Assembly (NCBI RefSeq): GCF_028858725.1
Contig: NC_084773.1
Location: 22,142,850 to 22,206,849 of the forward strand
DNA: 64,000 bases
Source: Colius striatus
Taxonomy: Eukaryota; Chordata; Aves; Coliiformes; Coliidae
Reading direction: 5' to 3'
Position 1 is the stretch's first letter. Every line of letters starts with the position of its first letter. Below, piece by piece: positions 20,455 to 34,700 of the stretch. Both the position numbers and the translations under genes were made by a program. Under the pieces are notes generated by a model. The model made no database searches. It was given only the letters and a program-made list of their open reading frames with translations, and was not told the origin of the DNA.

Positions 20455-22648
20455 GTTTCAGCACCTTGTTTTATTACAAAGATCAGCTTTTCCAAGAGCC
20501 TGCCACTCCCACTACACAGCAGTAAGGGCACTACACCCACGACACGTGCCAAGGCTTAAACACACGTTACAAAGGGCTCGAGGGCTCAAAGCAACACTAC
20601 AAACCCTCCAGCTTCTGCTCCCTTAAGGTTATTCCTTTAAAATACTTGCAGCAACTACTTCTTTTTGCTTAAATAATAAAGCCACAGGCCCCAGCACGTG
20701 ACCCAGTCGCAGCCCCCGGAGGACAACTGCCCTGGTCCCAGCTCACCTGCACCTTCCCTGCTGCCCCACAGCCCTCTCCCCACGTCCAGCCACGCTCGGC
20801 GCTCCCTGCTGCCCTCCCGTGCTGGGGCTGCCTACATCTCTGGCACCTATTCACAGTTTCTAAAAGAAAAACAAAGGTTCAAGAAAATGTCTTTTGTGAG
20901 ATCACTTTGCAAGCAGAATGTAGCCCAGCTACATCCATCAGAGATTCTGCTCTGAAGCCACGTCCTCAGCAGAGACAAGGAAACCTCCACAGTGTAAGTA
21001 CTTCTGTAGTTCTCTTTAAAAAAACAAACCCAAAACAACAGACACCTCTGTTCCCTCCCCCCCCCATTGTAACATACTGGATAAAGTCTATGATCTGTTT
21101 TAAAATAGCTATCTATGTACAGACACATCATTCTGACAGTGTGGTTTCTGGCAGATGCTGTGACCCCAGAGCCCAGCGGCCGCTGGTCCGTAGCAGTGTC
21201 ACCCAGGAGGAGTCTCGGTGGCCCAGGGCCATCCCTCGCCGGCGGGACGAGGAGCGGGGCTGCCTCACACCCACCCTGCCTGCAGTGAGGTAGTAACTTT
21301 TGTGGGGTTTTTCTCCTCTGTATTTGGCAGTCTGGGGACACGGCGGCTGTGCTGGGCTCCCAGGGGCTGGGTGCCTTGGCCTGCACGTGAGTGCTGGCAG
21401 CAGCCCCCTGGCATTAGCCACAGCCCAGGCTGGGGAGGGCTGTGGCTGCCCCACTGCAGGGAGGACAGAGCTCCTGCAGGAGGGACAATGCCCCATGGGG
21501 CTTCCCGCCCCACAGCCTGGGCTGCTGGAGCTGCTCTGCTGGCAGAGGGAAAGGGGCCCAGTCCCTTGATGGGCTGAGAAAGTCAGGACAGGCAGTGATG
21601 CTGAGCTCTTTGGGTTGCTCTGACACACATGGAGGGCTGGTCTGAAGCAAAGAGCTGCTTTAGGATGACACCTCTGCAGCACCAACCTCATTTTGAGCCA
21701 TGACCGCAGGGAGCTGTTGGAGTGCACGGCGCAGAGGGAGGGCAGCTGCTTCCTGGGGATTTGCTCTCCATGTGCTCAAGCTCCCTGTGCCAGAGAAGGG
21801 CTGTGAGGCAGGAGCCCTGCACAGAGGCCATGCCTGTGACCAGCTGGCTGAGGGGTGACCCGCTGCACCTCCAGCTCTCAGTGCACGTGCATTTGGGAAC
21901 CTGGGGAAAGGGGAACAGCCCTTCCCACCCTGTCTAACATGCAACATGCTCCTCTGGCTCTGTAACTGCTGTTGTGGTTTAGGGTTAAAGTGCTTTCACC
22001 AGCCTAAGCTACCTGGGAAGCAACTGCTTTGTCTCGGCCCCGAGTTCCCCGTGTTGCCCAAGTCTCAGATGAAGGAGTGGTTATGTTTACACATACAGTA
22101 CAAAAATTAAAAGGCACAAATACACAGAATGCAGCAGATAGTCAACAGCTGACAGCAGTCCCTGGTGCTGGAAAAACGAGGATGTCAGAGGGATGGTGCA
22201 GGAGGGAGCTCAGGCATCGCTCCAATGGCCTTTGCCGTTTCTGCTCGTTGCTCCTTGAGGCTACCCTCCTGCATTGTGTCTGTCCTTACAGCTCCTGCAG
22301 CCCCGTCTTGTCCTGTGGAACCCCAACCAGGGATGCAGGGATCTGCCGACCGCGCAGGCACAGCTCAGAGGGAACCGGTGACCCGCATGTGCCGTAAGTG
22401 CCACGTCTCCACTCAGGGCTGGCAAGGGCAAATAAATTATGGGTGCCACAGTGCAGACCGGAGGGCTTTTGAGCTGCTCAGAAAGGTGTCTTGTGGCTTT
22501 TTGTTAGGTGAGGGAGCCCTTCGGCCGTGAGCCAGGCCCACCCCCACCACAGACGTGTGCAGAGGCGATCCCTGGTGCTGCGGCGGCTGGAGGAGGTTCC
22601 CTGCGGCACTGCGCTGTGGAGAAGGTCATGTCCAGGGCTGCAGTCGGT
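20455..22648 (-). other. PLXND1: PLXND1 3' UTR (probable extent)
   Basis: From the PLXND1 stop at 22649 down to the first good minus-strand AATAAA (20470-20475) the sense strand shows typical 3' UTR blocks: a T-rich stretch opposite 22080-22120 and a TA-rich stretch opposite 21060-21130. No other gene is seen. The length of about 2.2 kb is an inference. Confidence 0.6.
20470..20475 (-). terminator. PLXND1: PLXND1 poly(A) signal AATAAA
   Basis: On the minus strand tttgtaataaaacaaggtgc contains AATAAA followed by a T/G-rich stretch, fitting a cleavage site near 20450. It is the first canonical signal I find after the PLXND1 stop. Confidence 0.65.
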
Positions 22649-22765
22649 CTAAGCTTCGCTGCAGCACTCGTAGATGTTATCCTCCATAAGTGCAATCACT
22701 TGCTCAAACTTATGCTGGAGCTGGGTGCGCTTTGTCGTGGGGTTGGAGTCCAGGGCTGTCACAAT
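22649..22765 (-). CDS. PLXND1: PLXND1 last coding exon
   Basis: Encodes [20 protein letters not shown] and [16 protein letters not shown] with TAG at 22649-22651. The terminal SEA is the known GIPC-binding end; the residue before CSEA is Cys where human has Tyr (from memory). Confidence 0.96.
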   Translation of the reverse strand: MVTALDSNPTTKRTQLQHKFEQVIALMEDNIYECCSEA

Positions 22766-25700
22766 CTGCAGGAGACGTGAGCAGGTGGTGGCTGCAGCAG
22801 GGCCCGTGGCTCCTGCCAGCCCAGCTCCCCACACCAGCCCTGATGAGCCCAAATCCCAGCTAGACCTCCAAAAGGGAGAGCCCAGCCTGCCCCACAGCCC
22901 CTGTGCTCACACCCCAGCACCCTGTGTCTGCTGAGATGCTGGGCAGGGGCTGGGGAATCACCTGAAAATCACGGCAATAATGAAGTTCAGGGCACAGCAT
23001 TGGCAGGGGGGGCAGGGGGTCAGGAGCCGGCTGGGGCCAGTGCCTCAGCTGAGGGCACTGGTTTTAGGTGTGGATTGTGTATCTGTGCTTTGTTCTCCTG
23101 AAAGCATCCCTGGGTCTACACATTGTGCATCCCCGTTGGTCTGACCCAGCCAGGCGCTGCCAACAGCAGCCAGGAGCTGCTCGCTGGCCCTTGCAAGGGT
23201 CACCCACCCAGGAGCCGGGTGGCACACACCCCTCTGTGCATCTGCTGTGGGCGTGGGAGTATGGACACAGCCTTTCTGTGGGACTGGATGCAGGCACCCC
23301 CCTGTTCTTGCCTCAGGGGAACGCTGGGGCCAGCCCCACTCACCTGGGAGCGATACCTCTTGGCGTATTTGTAGATCTCGGCCATGGCCACGTTGGTGTT
23401 GAACTCATTCCGGTATTTCTTTAAGACAGAACAAAGAGGGGAGGAATATTATTGTCACGCAGCAAACAAGTCCTAGCTCAGTCATCAGGCTTTAGCTAGA
23501 TTAAAAGAAGGTTTTGCCTGGGTATGTTTGTTACTGTTGCCCTGATGTGGCTGGGCTCCTTTAAGGAGGGTGCATTTCATTCCACTGGACAGGGTTTCTG
23601 TGTGCTCAGAGCCAGCCTGTGCAGGACAGCAGTTGCCTCTCCTGCTCAGGATTTCAAAGGATGGGGGAGCACCCAGGGGCTGCAGCTGACACATGCTGCA
23701 GGTTTGCTTGTGAGGAGCTGTGGCTCGTGGCCCCGGGCTCTGCAGCCACTGCCAGCTCCCACGGCTGGCACTGGGGCCCGTGTCCCGCCAGGGCCAGCTG
23801 CCAGCAGGCTGTGGGGCTGGGGCCCAGCTGGCCAGGGGGCTGCAGGCATCCTGTTCCAAACTTCCTGACTCTTTGGCACTGAATTTAGCTTTCAGCTCCC
23901 TGTGGTGCCAGAGCCTGTTAGGTTCAAGCTCACTCGTGGGTGTTTACTGCAGCTCTGGCAGTTAATTGAAGATGCTTGGAATTAGGTCAGATGAAGTTTG
24001 TGCGTGGAAGTTTGAGGCAAAATATCCTTTCTCTGCTGTGTCCAGCATCTAAGCAGTAGCTGATGGCAGGCTGTCTGTCCCCCTGTGCTCCCAGGGTGGG
24101 TGCCCCGACCTGGCCGAGCTCCCCCTGCAGCCCCCCAGCCCTTACCCGCGACTCCTCTGCGAGGTGGGCGTTCATCTCCTGCTCGCTGAGCGGGGGCATG
24201 TCGTGAATTTGCTTGTAGTATCGCTGCACTATCTTCCTGTACTCGGGGATCTCCTTGGCATACAGCAGCTTATTGGTCGGGGAGTCCTAGAGCGAGACAC
24301 CGAGATCAGACACTGCACTGTTCCTCACTGGAAAGGTTTTATCCTGTCTGCCTGACCAGAGCACTAACCAGCACACACGGCGCTCAGCTACAGCTGGGCT
24401 CAGCAGGCAGCTATGCCTTTGGTCCTGGCTTCACAGAGCTGGGAGTGTGGTGGGACAGCACAAGAGGCACTGCTCACGAGCACCAGGGCGCTGTGGCACA
24501 GCCCTGCAGCGCAGCCCGTCCTCCTCGCAGGAGCTGAACGCCTGTTGGCCACAGAGCCTGTGGAGGTGGTCTGTGTGATGTCTCCTGCAGCAAGGGCAGG
24601 CTGAGGCATGCGTGGGGTCAGGCAGGTGGCTTGGTGCCAGGTGATGCTCTGCAGTGTAGCACAAGTGTCAGATAAAACACTTGTGCTCCACAGCTCTGCG
24701 TGTAGAAACTGGCAACAAGGGAGGGGCTTCTGCATCCGTTTACTCGTGTCTCTTGAGCATCCAGCTTGATTTAAACTGAAGAACAAAGCTCTCTTACAAG
24801 CTGAACTTTGTCAGTTGAGATGTTCCTCTCGGATTTTTCATGTAGCTTTGATTTATTTTGCATTGGCTAAGACAGCCTGCCTGGCCTATATTGAGTGCAT
24901 GTGAAGTAATTAACAGAAAATACTGAGTTCTCTTGATTAATGTCAGCTTGGACAAAGCGGTCTTAACCTCCCATCCACACAATCAAATTGCACCAGTGAA
25001 GGCATAACCCTGCCTGCGCTCCTTGCAGACATGAGCATGAATGATTTTAACCTCCAGGCGCTCCTGCCCCGCTGATATCATTACCCCAGGAATGAACCTG
25101 TCCGACTGGCCCAGAGTTGCACCCCGAAGGGAAAGAGCCCCAGGCTCCCTCCACTCCTCTTGAGTGGAGAGACCTCGGCATCTGCCACTGCTCCCCGATG
25201 CTCTGACAGGTGGAGAGGGGAGGGAGGCTCTTCAGAGAAGAAAAGCCCGGCGGGGCTCTGGCCGTGCAGACAGCATCTTCAGCTGTGTCAGCCGTAAATA
25301 AGGAAACCCGGGGTAACTGCAATCTGCTGCTGCAATATGTATCGTGCCTAATGCTGCAGGGGAAATGGGAGATGGGCACCAGCCTGTGGCACCAGATCCC
25401 ACAGCAGTTTATTTTCATACCCAACGACAAGGCATGGCAGGAACACAGCCAAGTTACAGAGCCTGCTCACAGCGTATTTCTTTCCCTTGGAAGCACCACA
25501 GACCCATGCTGCTGCTTTCTGAAGTTATTTTTTTGTCTGATTCATCTGTGTTATGCTGAGATGGGTCCTGGGTTATTAACTACTTGTTTACTGCAGATGG
25601 ACAAGCCCTGAGTCTGCTCTCACATTTGCTGTATCAAGAGCAAAAGGCAGAACATGGAGGAAGAATCCAGCCTGGAAAACATTCAGCAATATACTGCACA

Positions 25701-28700
25701 TATATGCAAGCTGACTTTTATGCTGAGGATTCGTCCCACATTACTCAACAATTCCTTCACTTATGCTATTGTACTCCTCAAAATGTTTCCATCTGCTGTC
25801 TGACTCCAGCTGACCCCTCTTCCCCTCACCCACAGCCTGACAAGGACAAATTGTAGGTGTTTCGTAATACATGCAAAAAAACCCTCCAAAACCCAAACAA
25901 ACAAAAAATCAAGGGCTCATTAGATCTTCCTCCAGGATTAACCTCTCCCAGCGCAGGCTTCCTGTTGCTCTGGGGCTGGGGCTGGTGGGAGCAGCGCCCG
26001 GCTCCTGGCCCCGGCGGGTCCCCCTGCGGCACGCTGGGCTGCTGCCAGCCCCAGCCAGGGGACCATTTACAGCGTTTCTTCATAAAACGCTTTGTCGGGA
26101 AGTTTCCAATGTCAGCAGTGCACTCAGCCAAGGCAGAGGGAGAGCAGAGCCTGCGCTGGACGTGCTGCTGGGGGCTCGGAGGCCATGGCAGCAGCTGCTG
26201 GGCCCTGGCCACGCGATGGAGGTGGCTGGTGTGTGATGGACACAGTGGTGTGGAGCTGTCACCCTGTTGGGATGGGTGTCGGCAGGATGGCCCTGGGCAG
26301 CTCCACACCACTGTGGGGCCAGAGCTGCCTGGGCAAGGGCTGCCCATGCTCACGAAGCTTCTCACAGCCCTGCCAGGTGAGAGGCTGCACAGAAACCACT
26401 GGCAGCGATGAATAAAGCTTCACCTGTAGCTACATCATTTCCCATCCTGCCAGGGGGAGTTGACATCACCCTTTAGTTGCTGTTATGGGATTACTGTGCT
26501 AACGCTGTCCCCTAAACCAGCCCTGAGAGACAGGTGAGATGTGCCCTGCAGACGGTACCTTGCCCAGCTGCAGGTCAGACAGGGAGCAGGCGTCAATGAA
26601 GGCCTGGGCGATCACCGAGAGACAGGCGTCGATGTGGTCTGTCTTGTCAATGTCGAAGACGAACTGGGGGTTCTTCAGGATGTTGACCCAAAACCTCAGA
26701 GGTAGGCTGTGCAGGAAACAAGCCAGGAACACACACCAGGTGAGTTTTTGTGCTCCCAACTGAGGAATTGAAGGAGCTGACAGTGAATAGGAGAGAGGAA
26801 AAGAGCCGTGGAGCCGGGTTCAGCTATTTAATCCCATCCTGGCAGCACACAGCCCTCTGCCTTGCTAGAGGGACAGGCCCACACCTGCACCCCGAGGAGA
26901 CACATGGCATGGACGGGACACTCCAGCTACAGCCTTGTGAGGACAAGCACAGCCCTTTGCTCCTTCAGCAGCTCCTGCATCCCACTGTGGTCCAGGACAG
27001 ACACTGGCAGGTTTGCCTGCAGGGGGCTGCTCAACCAGGCTTCCCTGCTTGCTGATTTTTGTAGCAATGGTGTCAGCTTCTTCCATGATAGCAACTGTCA
27101 TCTGGTTCTGATGGTAAGCCTGGCCCCGTGAAATGCATTGCATGTGTCTTTTTTTTCTGCACTCTCATCGTTTTCTCCTCAGATTTGCTCATCCTTCCCA
27201 CCATCCCTCCTCAGCAGCTGAGTGAAAGCTGCTCTAAGTCCTTGCTTTACTGACAATCGGAGGTAATGAAGCGCAGGCAAATCTGCAGCTCAATGGTGTG
27301 TCTGCTTGCCTGCTCTCCCAGACAAATTTGTTGTTAATTTCACATTGGGCTGGAAACAGTTGCTGTGGCTGCAGCCTCAGAAGTGCTGAGCCTCTCCTGG
27401 ACATCCCCTCACTCTCTCTGCTCTCTGGGCTACACTTTCTGCTCTTTGCCCTACGTCCCTGCTTGGCTTTGTCTCCCACCCTCCACTGCCCACAGGTCCC
27501 TTGGCTCAGCTCCTGGGGCCGCACAGCACCAGCTCCCCAGCCCCGGCATGCCCTGCACTCGCAGCCTGGAAGCAGAGACGAGTGGAAAAAAGTGCTCCCG
27601 AGGGCTGAAAAGCCAGAAAGCAAATGAAAAGGAGCCAAATATGCTGTTTTTAAAAATCTCCATGCTGCTTAAGACCTGACATGACTTTGAGCTCTCAGAT
27701 CTCCCGTGCATGGAGCTAACACCATTGCTGTCTCCCGGCATCCAATCCCTCCTCTGTTTCTCCCTTCATTACTTCCATTAGTGTGTCAGTTCATTCTGCC
27801 CTTTATCTGTCTATGCCTCCTCTTCCAACTCACCATTCCCCTGAGCTCTTGTTTGTTCAAAGCTCTCCAAGCCTGTGTTTGGCCTCATCTTTCACCCCCC
27901 GCCACCCCTCCTGTTTTCCTTCTACTTTTAGCAACTTAATGATTAGTCCAGGACACCAAGGCTTTGCAGCTGCTGCTCCTCAGAGATCGAAGCAAAGAAA
28001 GAAAGAAGAGATTTCCCCTTCCAAACCTGTTGGTCTTCCAGATGTGCATGGTGTCAGGGTCTGTGATTCCTCTTTTCTCTGCTTGCTCCTCTAGGAAGTC
28101 AAAGAAATACTTCACAGCCACAGGTGGTTTATCATCTCGGATGCTGAGAATGGCTTTGAACAAGTCGTCCAGGAACTTCTGCAGCGTGCCCTGCGGGACA
28201 AGTGCACACGGTGGAGACGGGGGAAGGCAGCAGCACCCCAGCCCAGGACCACAGCACGAGGGGCTGCGGCTGCTGTGCACAAGGGACCATCCTCGGCTGC
28301 CAGTGGGATAAGCCACAGGGAAAGGGGATGCCAAGGCAGGGAGGGAAAGGTTTGTTTGCATAGTGATATAATTAACTTGCTTTTGGGTTTAATTTCTTTT
28401 GGCATTGAGATTTTTCTTTCTTACTGCTAGGATCTCACATCTGTGATTGTTCTGCACAGTAAATACAAAGAAGACTAGAGACTGCTGGCCATTCTTGTGA
28501 TCTCTGCTCCAGTGAGGCATCATGCTGGGATTAAAGATGGGCTGGGAGCCCAACTGCTGGAGCTGAGCACTCACAGAGAGCACTGAATCTGAATTAAGAT
28601 CGTACAGACATTCCCTTTGCCCCCAGAGCTGAGCATCTCCATCTCCTTTCCCAGCAGGATCTCTCACTGGGGAGATGAGTTCAGGTCTAAACTGTGCATC

Positions 28701-31700
28701 ATGAGCCCCGAGGCAGTCAGCATCCCTTTCATGTGCACAGACCCGAGACCAGCCTGGGGAGATCATGGCGGGGGCTTCATGCAGCAGCACTGCTGCTCTG
28801 AGGGCTCTGGCAAGCTGGAAGGAGCTCAAGGAGCCTGTGGTGCCCGGCAGCCTCACTAAACACACCCCAGCCATCCTGGACAGGAGTCCCACCACCTCCC
28901 CCGAGCGACCGGCCCCGCGGCCCCTTCCCCAGAGCAAGCGTCTTGTTACAGACCACCACCACCAATCCCCCCCCACAGACCAGGGGTCCTGTCTCCTACC
29001 TTTGTGGAGAGCAGCCTGGTCAGATAGATCTCTGGTAGGACTTTCTTCCTATGGCTCTGTCTGTGGGACTTCTTATGTTCAATGGACTCATCGGTTGGCA
29101 GAACCTGGTCCGATATCAAACACACATGCTCAGAGTGCTCCTCTCTGCAAGCATCACACTGAATTCTCCTTCAAGTATACAATTTCAATTGTATATAAAA
29201 TTAAACTAAAAAGCAGTTTCTGTGCTATACACACAAACCCTTATATGGCTTTTTAAAAGTAGTTCATAATGCTCAGTGCTTCTGACATTTGTTTCTCTTG
29301 CACTCTTTATTACCTCTCTCAAGCTACACAAAGAAAATGAAGCAATCTCACTTCGCAGGTTAGTCTGCTCTCCTTCCTGGCCCCTGTGCAGCACTCCTGC
29401 CTGGCTGCAGCTTGGGTGCCAGAAGCAACGCACAAGGCTTCTGTGGAAGCCAGCTTTCCTCAGACTGAGTGAAAAAATGACCAGTCAATATTCCTACCCT
29501 GGCCTTTGCGAAAACACAAACATTCCACTGCTCATGTCAGTTAATTACCACCCTATAATGACCTGGGAAGACATTTAAGTCCATCTTGGCATTTTCACAC
29601 ATGCACATTTGGTGTCCTGTCCCTTCTCTGTCCTTGCCCTGCATGTGTGTGCATGTTGTGCGTTTGTGCTGTGATGTAAATGGAAACTTTAGCTGAGAAG
29701 GAATGCTCAGGCTGTAAGACATTGCTGTTGTTCACAACACTTTTATCCATGCAGCTTTTGGCAGCCTCCAGCCCTGGTGCTCTCAGCACAAGCAGGAACT
29801 CATAAATCTCCACAGTGGCTGCCGGGACTCCTGCAGGTGACCAGACCAGGGCTGCGAGGGGCTACAGAGCTGCCTCTGCCCCAGCTCTGCCGCCCCTGGC
29901 AGCTGCATCAGCCACAACAATTACTTTGCCATGCTGGCTATTTTTTATTACGTCCCACAGTACTAAAGCTTGTCTACAGATAACCTTTCTGCACCTTTTT
30001 TGAGCCCCTCTGAAGGAAACTAACAAGCCCTGATCCAGATTGTTCATCACATCTGACATTCCAGCCCACAGAGATGAATTAAGTCAGTATCAGCAAGGCT
30101 GAGAGGATTTTCTCCTCTTTCATCACACACACTGAAGGAACAGGACCTGTAGTCTTCAGTGCAGATGAGAGGAAGGATTGCTGAGCATACATGGCCTTAC
30201 CAGTCACCTCTCTGCTCCCAGAGCTCTCTGGGCTGTCACCCTCCACGGGGACACCTCCCTGGCAGCCAGCCTGGCAGCAGAGGACAACCTGCCCCACTGC
30301 CTGGCTGAGGGCTTGTGGCGCCCAGCCCCTGCCTGTCCCTGCAGCAGGGATCAGCCACACAGGAGATCTGCTGAGTCTGTCCTGGAGCAAGGCTCTGCTC
30401 CCAGCAGTGCTCCCCGGGGCAGGGGGGCAGAACAGTCCCTGACCCACAGCCACTGGGCTTCACAGCCAGAAGCGCGACACTTACCAAGTGGAAATACTTC
30501 TCTGTGTCCAAATCCTTCACTGTAAAGAGAGATAGAAGCTGGCTCAGCCAGGGACCCAAAGCAGCAGCTGCCCTCCAGCCCAGGCTGCCCTTTGCCTTCC
30601 CCGAGCCCTGACACCCACCTGCCGTTCCCACCCCAACTGACAGCAGTGTCTTTGCTTTTGGGTTGTTTATTACCTTCTGGGGCACATGGCAAGCACCTCA
30701 CTAAGTACTTTAAGGAGCAGAGGTCTCCTAAGCGCTGTTCTATGAGGGACCCAGAGGGCAGGATGTGCACAGGGGCACTCCTGACTTGTGGTGCTCTGCA
30801 AACGCCCTGCAATGCCCTGTGATGCTCCACAGCCTCACCCTGGGGCTGCTGCAGCCCTGAGCAGCTCCTCATCCCCACAGGCACAAGAACTCCCACTGCA
30901 GAGGCAGGCTGGGTGCAGGCAGCCTGGAGTCAGGTTCTGGAACTCTGCCCAAGGTGAATTTTTGTTTCCCTTGCTCTGTTTTGACTGTTTCCACAGTCTG
31001 AAACCTAGAAATATGCTGGCAAGGAATTCAGCACCAAATTGGGAGGGAAAGGGCTTTTCCCATCAAGTGGTTTCAGATCCTCCCTGTTTTTTCACTTCCT
31101 TAGTGCACACCGAGCACAAATCCCCAGTGAGGATGTGAGACAAAGGTGCCAATGTCCCAGCAAGCAGAGGGAGGATACTGCATCACACGTTTTCAAAGCA
31201 AGACATCAAGCATGGCACTTGCACCTCCCACAATGTGTACCAGAAACATGGACTTCCCAGAACACCTTCCTTTCTCCTACCAGAGGAAAAAGAGGGCACA
31301 AACCCCACTTTTGCAAGTGAACAGACCTTGATGCTAAAAGGGATGTGGAAGCCACCCACTCTCCAGTGTGAGTCCCAGACTCAGATCTGTCACCTCGCCG
31401 GTGGCTACTGTGGCCTGTCCCCAGCGCGGCTGCAGCTCCCCTGCAGCACACACCCCGCGGGGCCCGGGGCTCCCAGCACCCCTGGCCAGAGACACCCCTC
31501 CAAAAACACAGGTGAGACATCACCTCTGCTCAGCGTGTTGTCCTTCTTGTCCGACAAACTCATGGCCAGTGACGCCCCTTCAGGGATCTGTGGAGGAAGG
31601 GATGAGCAGCTGTCAGGGCCTTAACTGTGCCCCCCAGGGATCCTGGGGGCTGGGGGATGCTGGTGCCACTGCTGTTGTGCCACAAGCACCCTCTGTGCCT

Positions 31701-34700
31701 GGCTTGGAGACGGGCAGTAACGCACTGCCCTACCAGCCGCGAGCCTCAGACCTTGGGAGTCAGGCAGACACAGCTGTCCGAGATGCATTTTTGGATATGA
31801 CTCCAGGTAACTCCGAGAGGAAGGAGTGTTCTGTGCAGATGCTGTTCTGCCTTTCCCCAGGAGGGCAGAAGGAGCCCGTGGGGCTGTGCCACCGCTGTGT
31901 GTGCCAACAGCAGGGCTGGGCAGAACGGCTGGTACCCAACACTGGCACTGAGAAGTGCTGCGCTCCTGTGCACTGTCACAGACGAGCGAGGACTCTGCTC
32001 CCAGGCACACAGCGAGTATGGAAATCACACGAGAAATTCTGGTTTCACTTAATTTTAAAAGGAAAAACAGTCAGGAAGGCAACTGTAGTGATCACACTTC
32101 CCTACACTCGGCCTCTGCCCGGCACATCGCTGGCCCCTGCTCTGGGGCACGCAGCGACAACCGTGCCGGTGGCTGCAGCAGGAGAGCAGCTCAACAACAG
32201 TGGTACTAATCAGCCAGGCTGGTGGCCGTTGGGAATAGGGGCTTTGCTCCCTCCTCTTTCTGTTGTCAGTAATAACTTGTTTTGCATGAAGAGTGTTTAA
32301 TTAGTTTCAGTGTGTTGCAATATTAACGAGCTCCTTGCCAGGGCAGATGTCTGTTCCCCGGAAGCTCTCATGGAGCTATGGCAACCTCCCTGTGTATTCC
32401 CCACGATCCCGTGTGGAGGGGGAAGCGCAGCTCACCCCTGGGGCCAGCCAGGCTCCAAGGAGGAACAGCTTTCCTGCAGCACCAGCAGGTTTACCTTGTA
32501 GTGTGCTAAGGTGTTGAGCTTCTTCCTGCCGTCCTCCACTACCGAGGTGTCATCGAGGTCCCGCAGGATGTAGCTGTCGGTGCTGGTGGCAAACCACTCT
32601 GAGTACAGGGAAGGGAGAAGTGAGACACCAGCCAGGAGGAAACACATGCCATGGCGCCTGGGGCTGCACAGCCCCACTGCCAAGGCCTTGGGGGTCTGTG
32701 AAACCAGAGCAGATGTTTAGCAATGGCCTCCAGAGTCAGCCCATGGAATGGGGATTTCCAAACTGGAGCAGACCAGAATGGAACTGGGAGGGGTGACAAA
32801 GGCTCTGCTAGGAGAGATGGGGAGCAGCACATCTCCTCCTCCTCTTCCTGTCTCAGCCCTGGGGACCGTGTGGGACCTGCTGTGTGGAGCACCAGGCAGG
32901 TAAGATGCTACGTGGCCTGCACGTGGCAGCTCCCCACAGGGCAGAGGCGGCCGTGTCTCTGTGAACAGGGAACAGGCCCCATGCTGCAGCCCCATCACTG
33001 CTCCAGCCCCATCACTGCTCCAGCCCCGTCACTGCTCCAGCCCCGTCACTGCTCCAGCCCCGTCACTGCTCCAGCCCCATCACTGCTCCAGCCCCATGGC
33101 GTAATACTGAGACTTGCTCTGGCACTGATGACATGGGACATCGTTCCCTGTGACTGCTGCCAGGCAGGGCCCATCTGATAGCACAGAGGCACCACAGACA
33201 GCATGGGTTTCTCTTACCAGCCTTAGGTTTGGATTCCTCTTAAATTTTGGGAGAAGAAGTTGGCCACTGGCTAGAAAAATGACAGATCTGAATCTATTGC
33301 TGGACAGAAGCCCATAGGCTCAATTACAGCTGCTTATAGCCACGCTCTGACAAGTCACCTGCAGGCTTGGGGGTGTTTTAGAGGGCACCTGTTCTGGAGT
33401 TGAGACTATAGGCTTTAAAGGGTGCAAGGACAAGAATCTTTGCTCCAGTTGGGCTTTCCAGTTACACACCCAGTTATTCCTGCCCAGGAGTATCTGGTCC
33501 CATCACTCCTTCCTGAAGCCTGTCCTCAGGAAAAGACTGCCCTGATGTCTGCCCTCCCGTCAGTGCTGCTTCAGCCACTGCCCTCTAAGACACCAAGAGC
33601 TACCATGAAACATCAGTTACTTCATCTGGTTTTAAGGACTGGCTGGTCCACGGCATCTGGTCCTTACCAAGGTCGACATCTTCCACCCGTGGCCACTGGG
33701 AGTAGGGGACATTCTTGCAGAAGGCCTCAAGGATCTTCTCCTTCACTTGGCTGAGCGTGTCTGTGTCCATGGCTCTGACGCTCAGGGAGTCCATCCCGCA
33801 GCCTTGGAAGGACACGTTGAGGTTCTGCAGGCAGAGGTTGATTTAGAGATGCCCTGCCCAGCTGTGTGGGCTCCCAGGGACACGGGCTGTGGCATGTGTG
33901 GGACCTTGTGCTGCTGGGAATTGGGCTGACCAAAGGCATCATCTGGACTCTCCTGCCAGTGAGAGGCACTGATTTACAGCCCCTGGAGGCTGAAGGCCCC
34001 TGTTTGTTGATGGAGCCAGGACACAGGGAGTGACACTGCAACCTCCTCTCACACTGCCTTGCTAATGGGCCTTAGCCCTGACATGCAGAGACCACCTCAG
34101 GGCAGGAGGAAAGGTCAGACCCACCGCCAGTCACGTCCTCAGCTTCTTGGCTCCAACCAGTGACTGATGGGACTGCCAAAGCTCATTGCTCAGACTCTCC
34201 CAGGTGCAACTGGCCGAGCTCCTTTGTTTAAACAAGTTTTAGGCATGCTACAGGCTGAGTTTGATGCAACACTGTAGTCCACCACCACCACCACAAAATA
34301 ACCTGCCCTAGAGCACAAGGACAAGCAGCTGTGAGGGGCTGCAGGCTGCCACAAACACCAGCTTGGCTCTCAGGGACACACAGCGGCTGCTGCAGCCACA
34401 GTAGAGACCTGCAAGGCAACAAGAGATATTCTCTTCCCATTCAAAATCCTCTCCTGTTTTGGGAGTGGCTGCCAGGCAGTCAAGGAAGGAGAGGCAGAGT
34501 CCAGGAGCCTCCTCCTCCCCAAGCTGTGCAGACCCAAATGCTCTGAGCACGGCGCCTCCCTCCTGCCCAGGGACTTGGCTCTGGGACGGCCTCAGCTCTG
34601 CCTCTGCTCCTTGGTGTGCCTGAGCCCGAGGGCACCAATGTGCCTTTGCTTGCTGATGACTGCAACCCTGAAGTCACCTGAGTGCCTGTCTGGCAGGGCT

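Noticed and set aside
31368-32300. 310-codon plus-strand frame
   Set aside because: It crosses a PLXND1 exon on the other strand and intron sequence, has no known motif and no promoter or poly(A) context.
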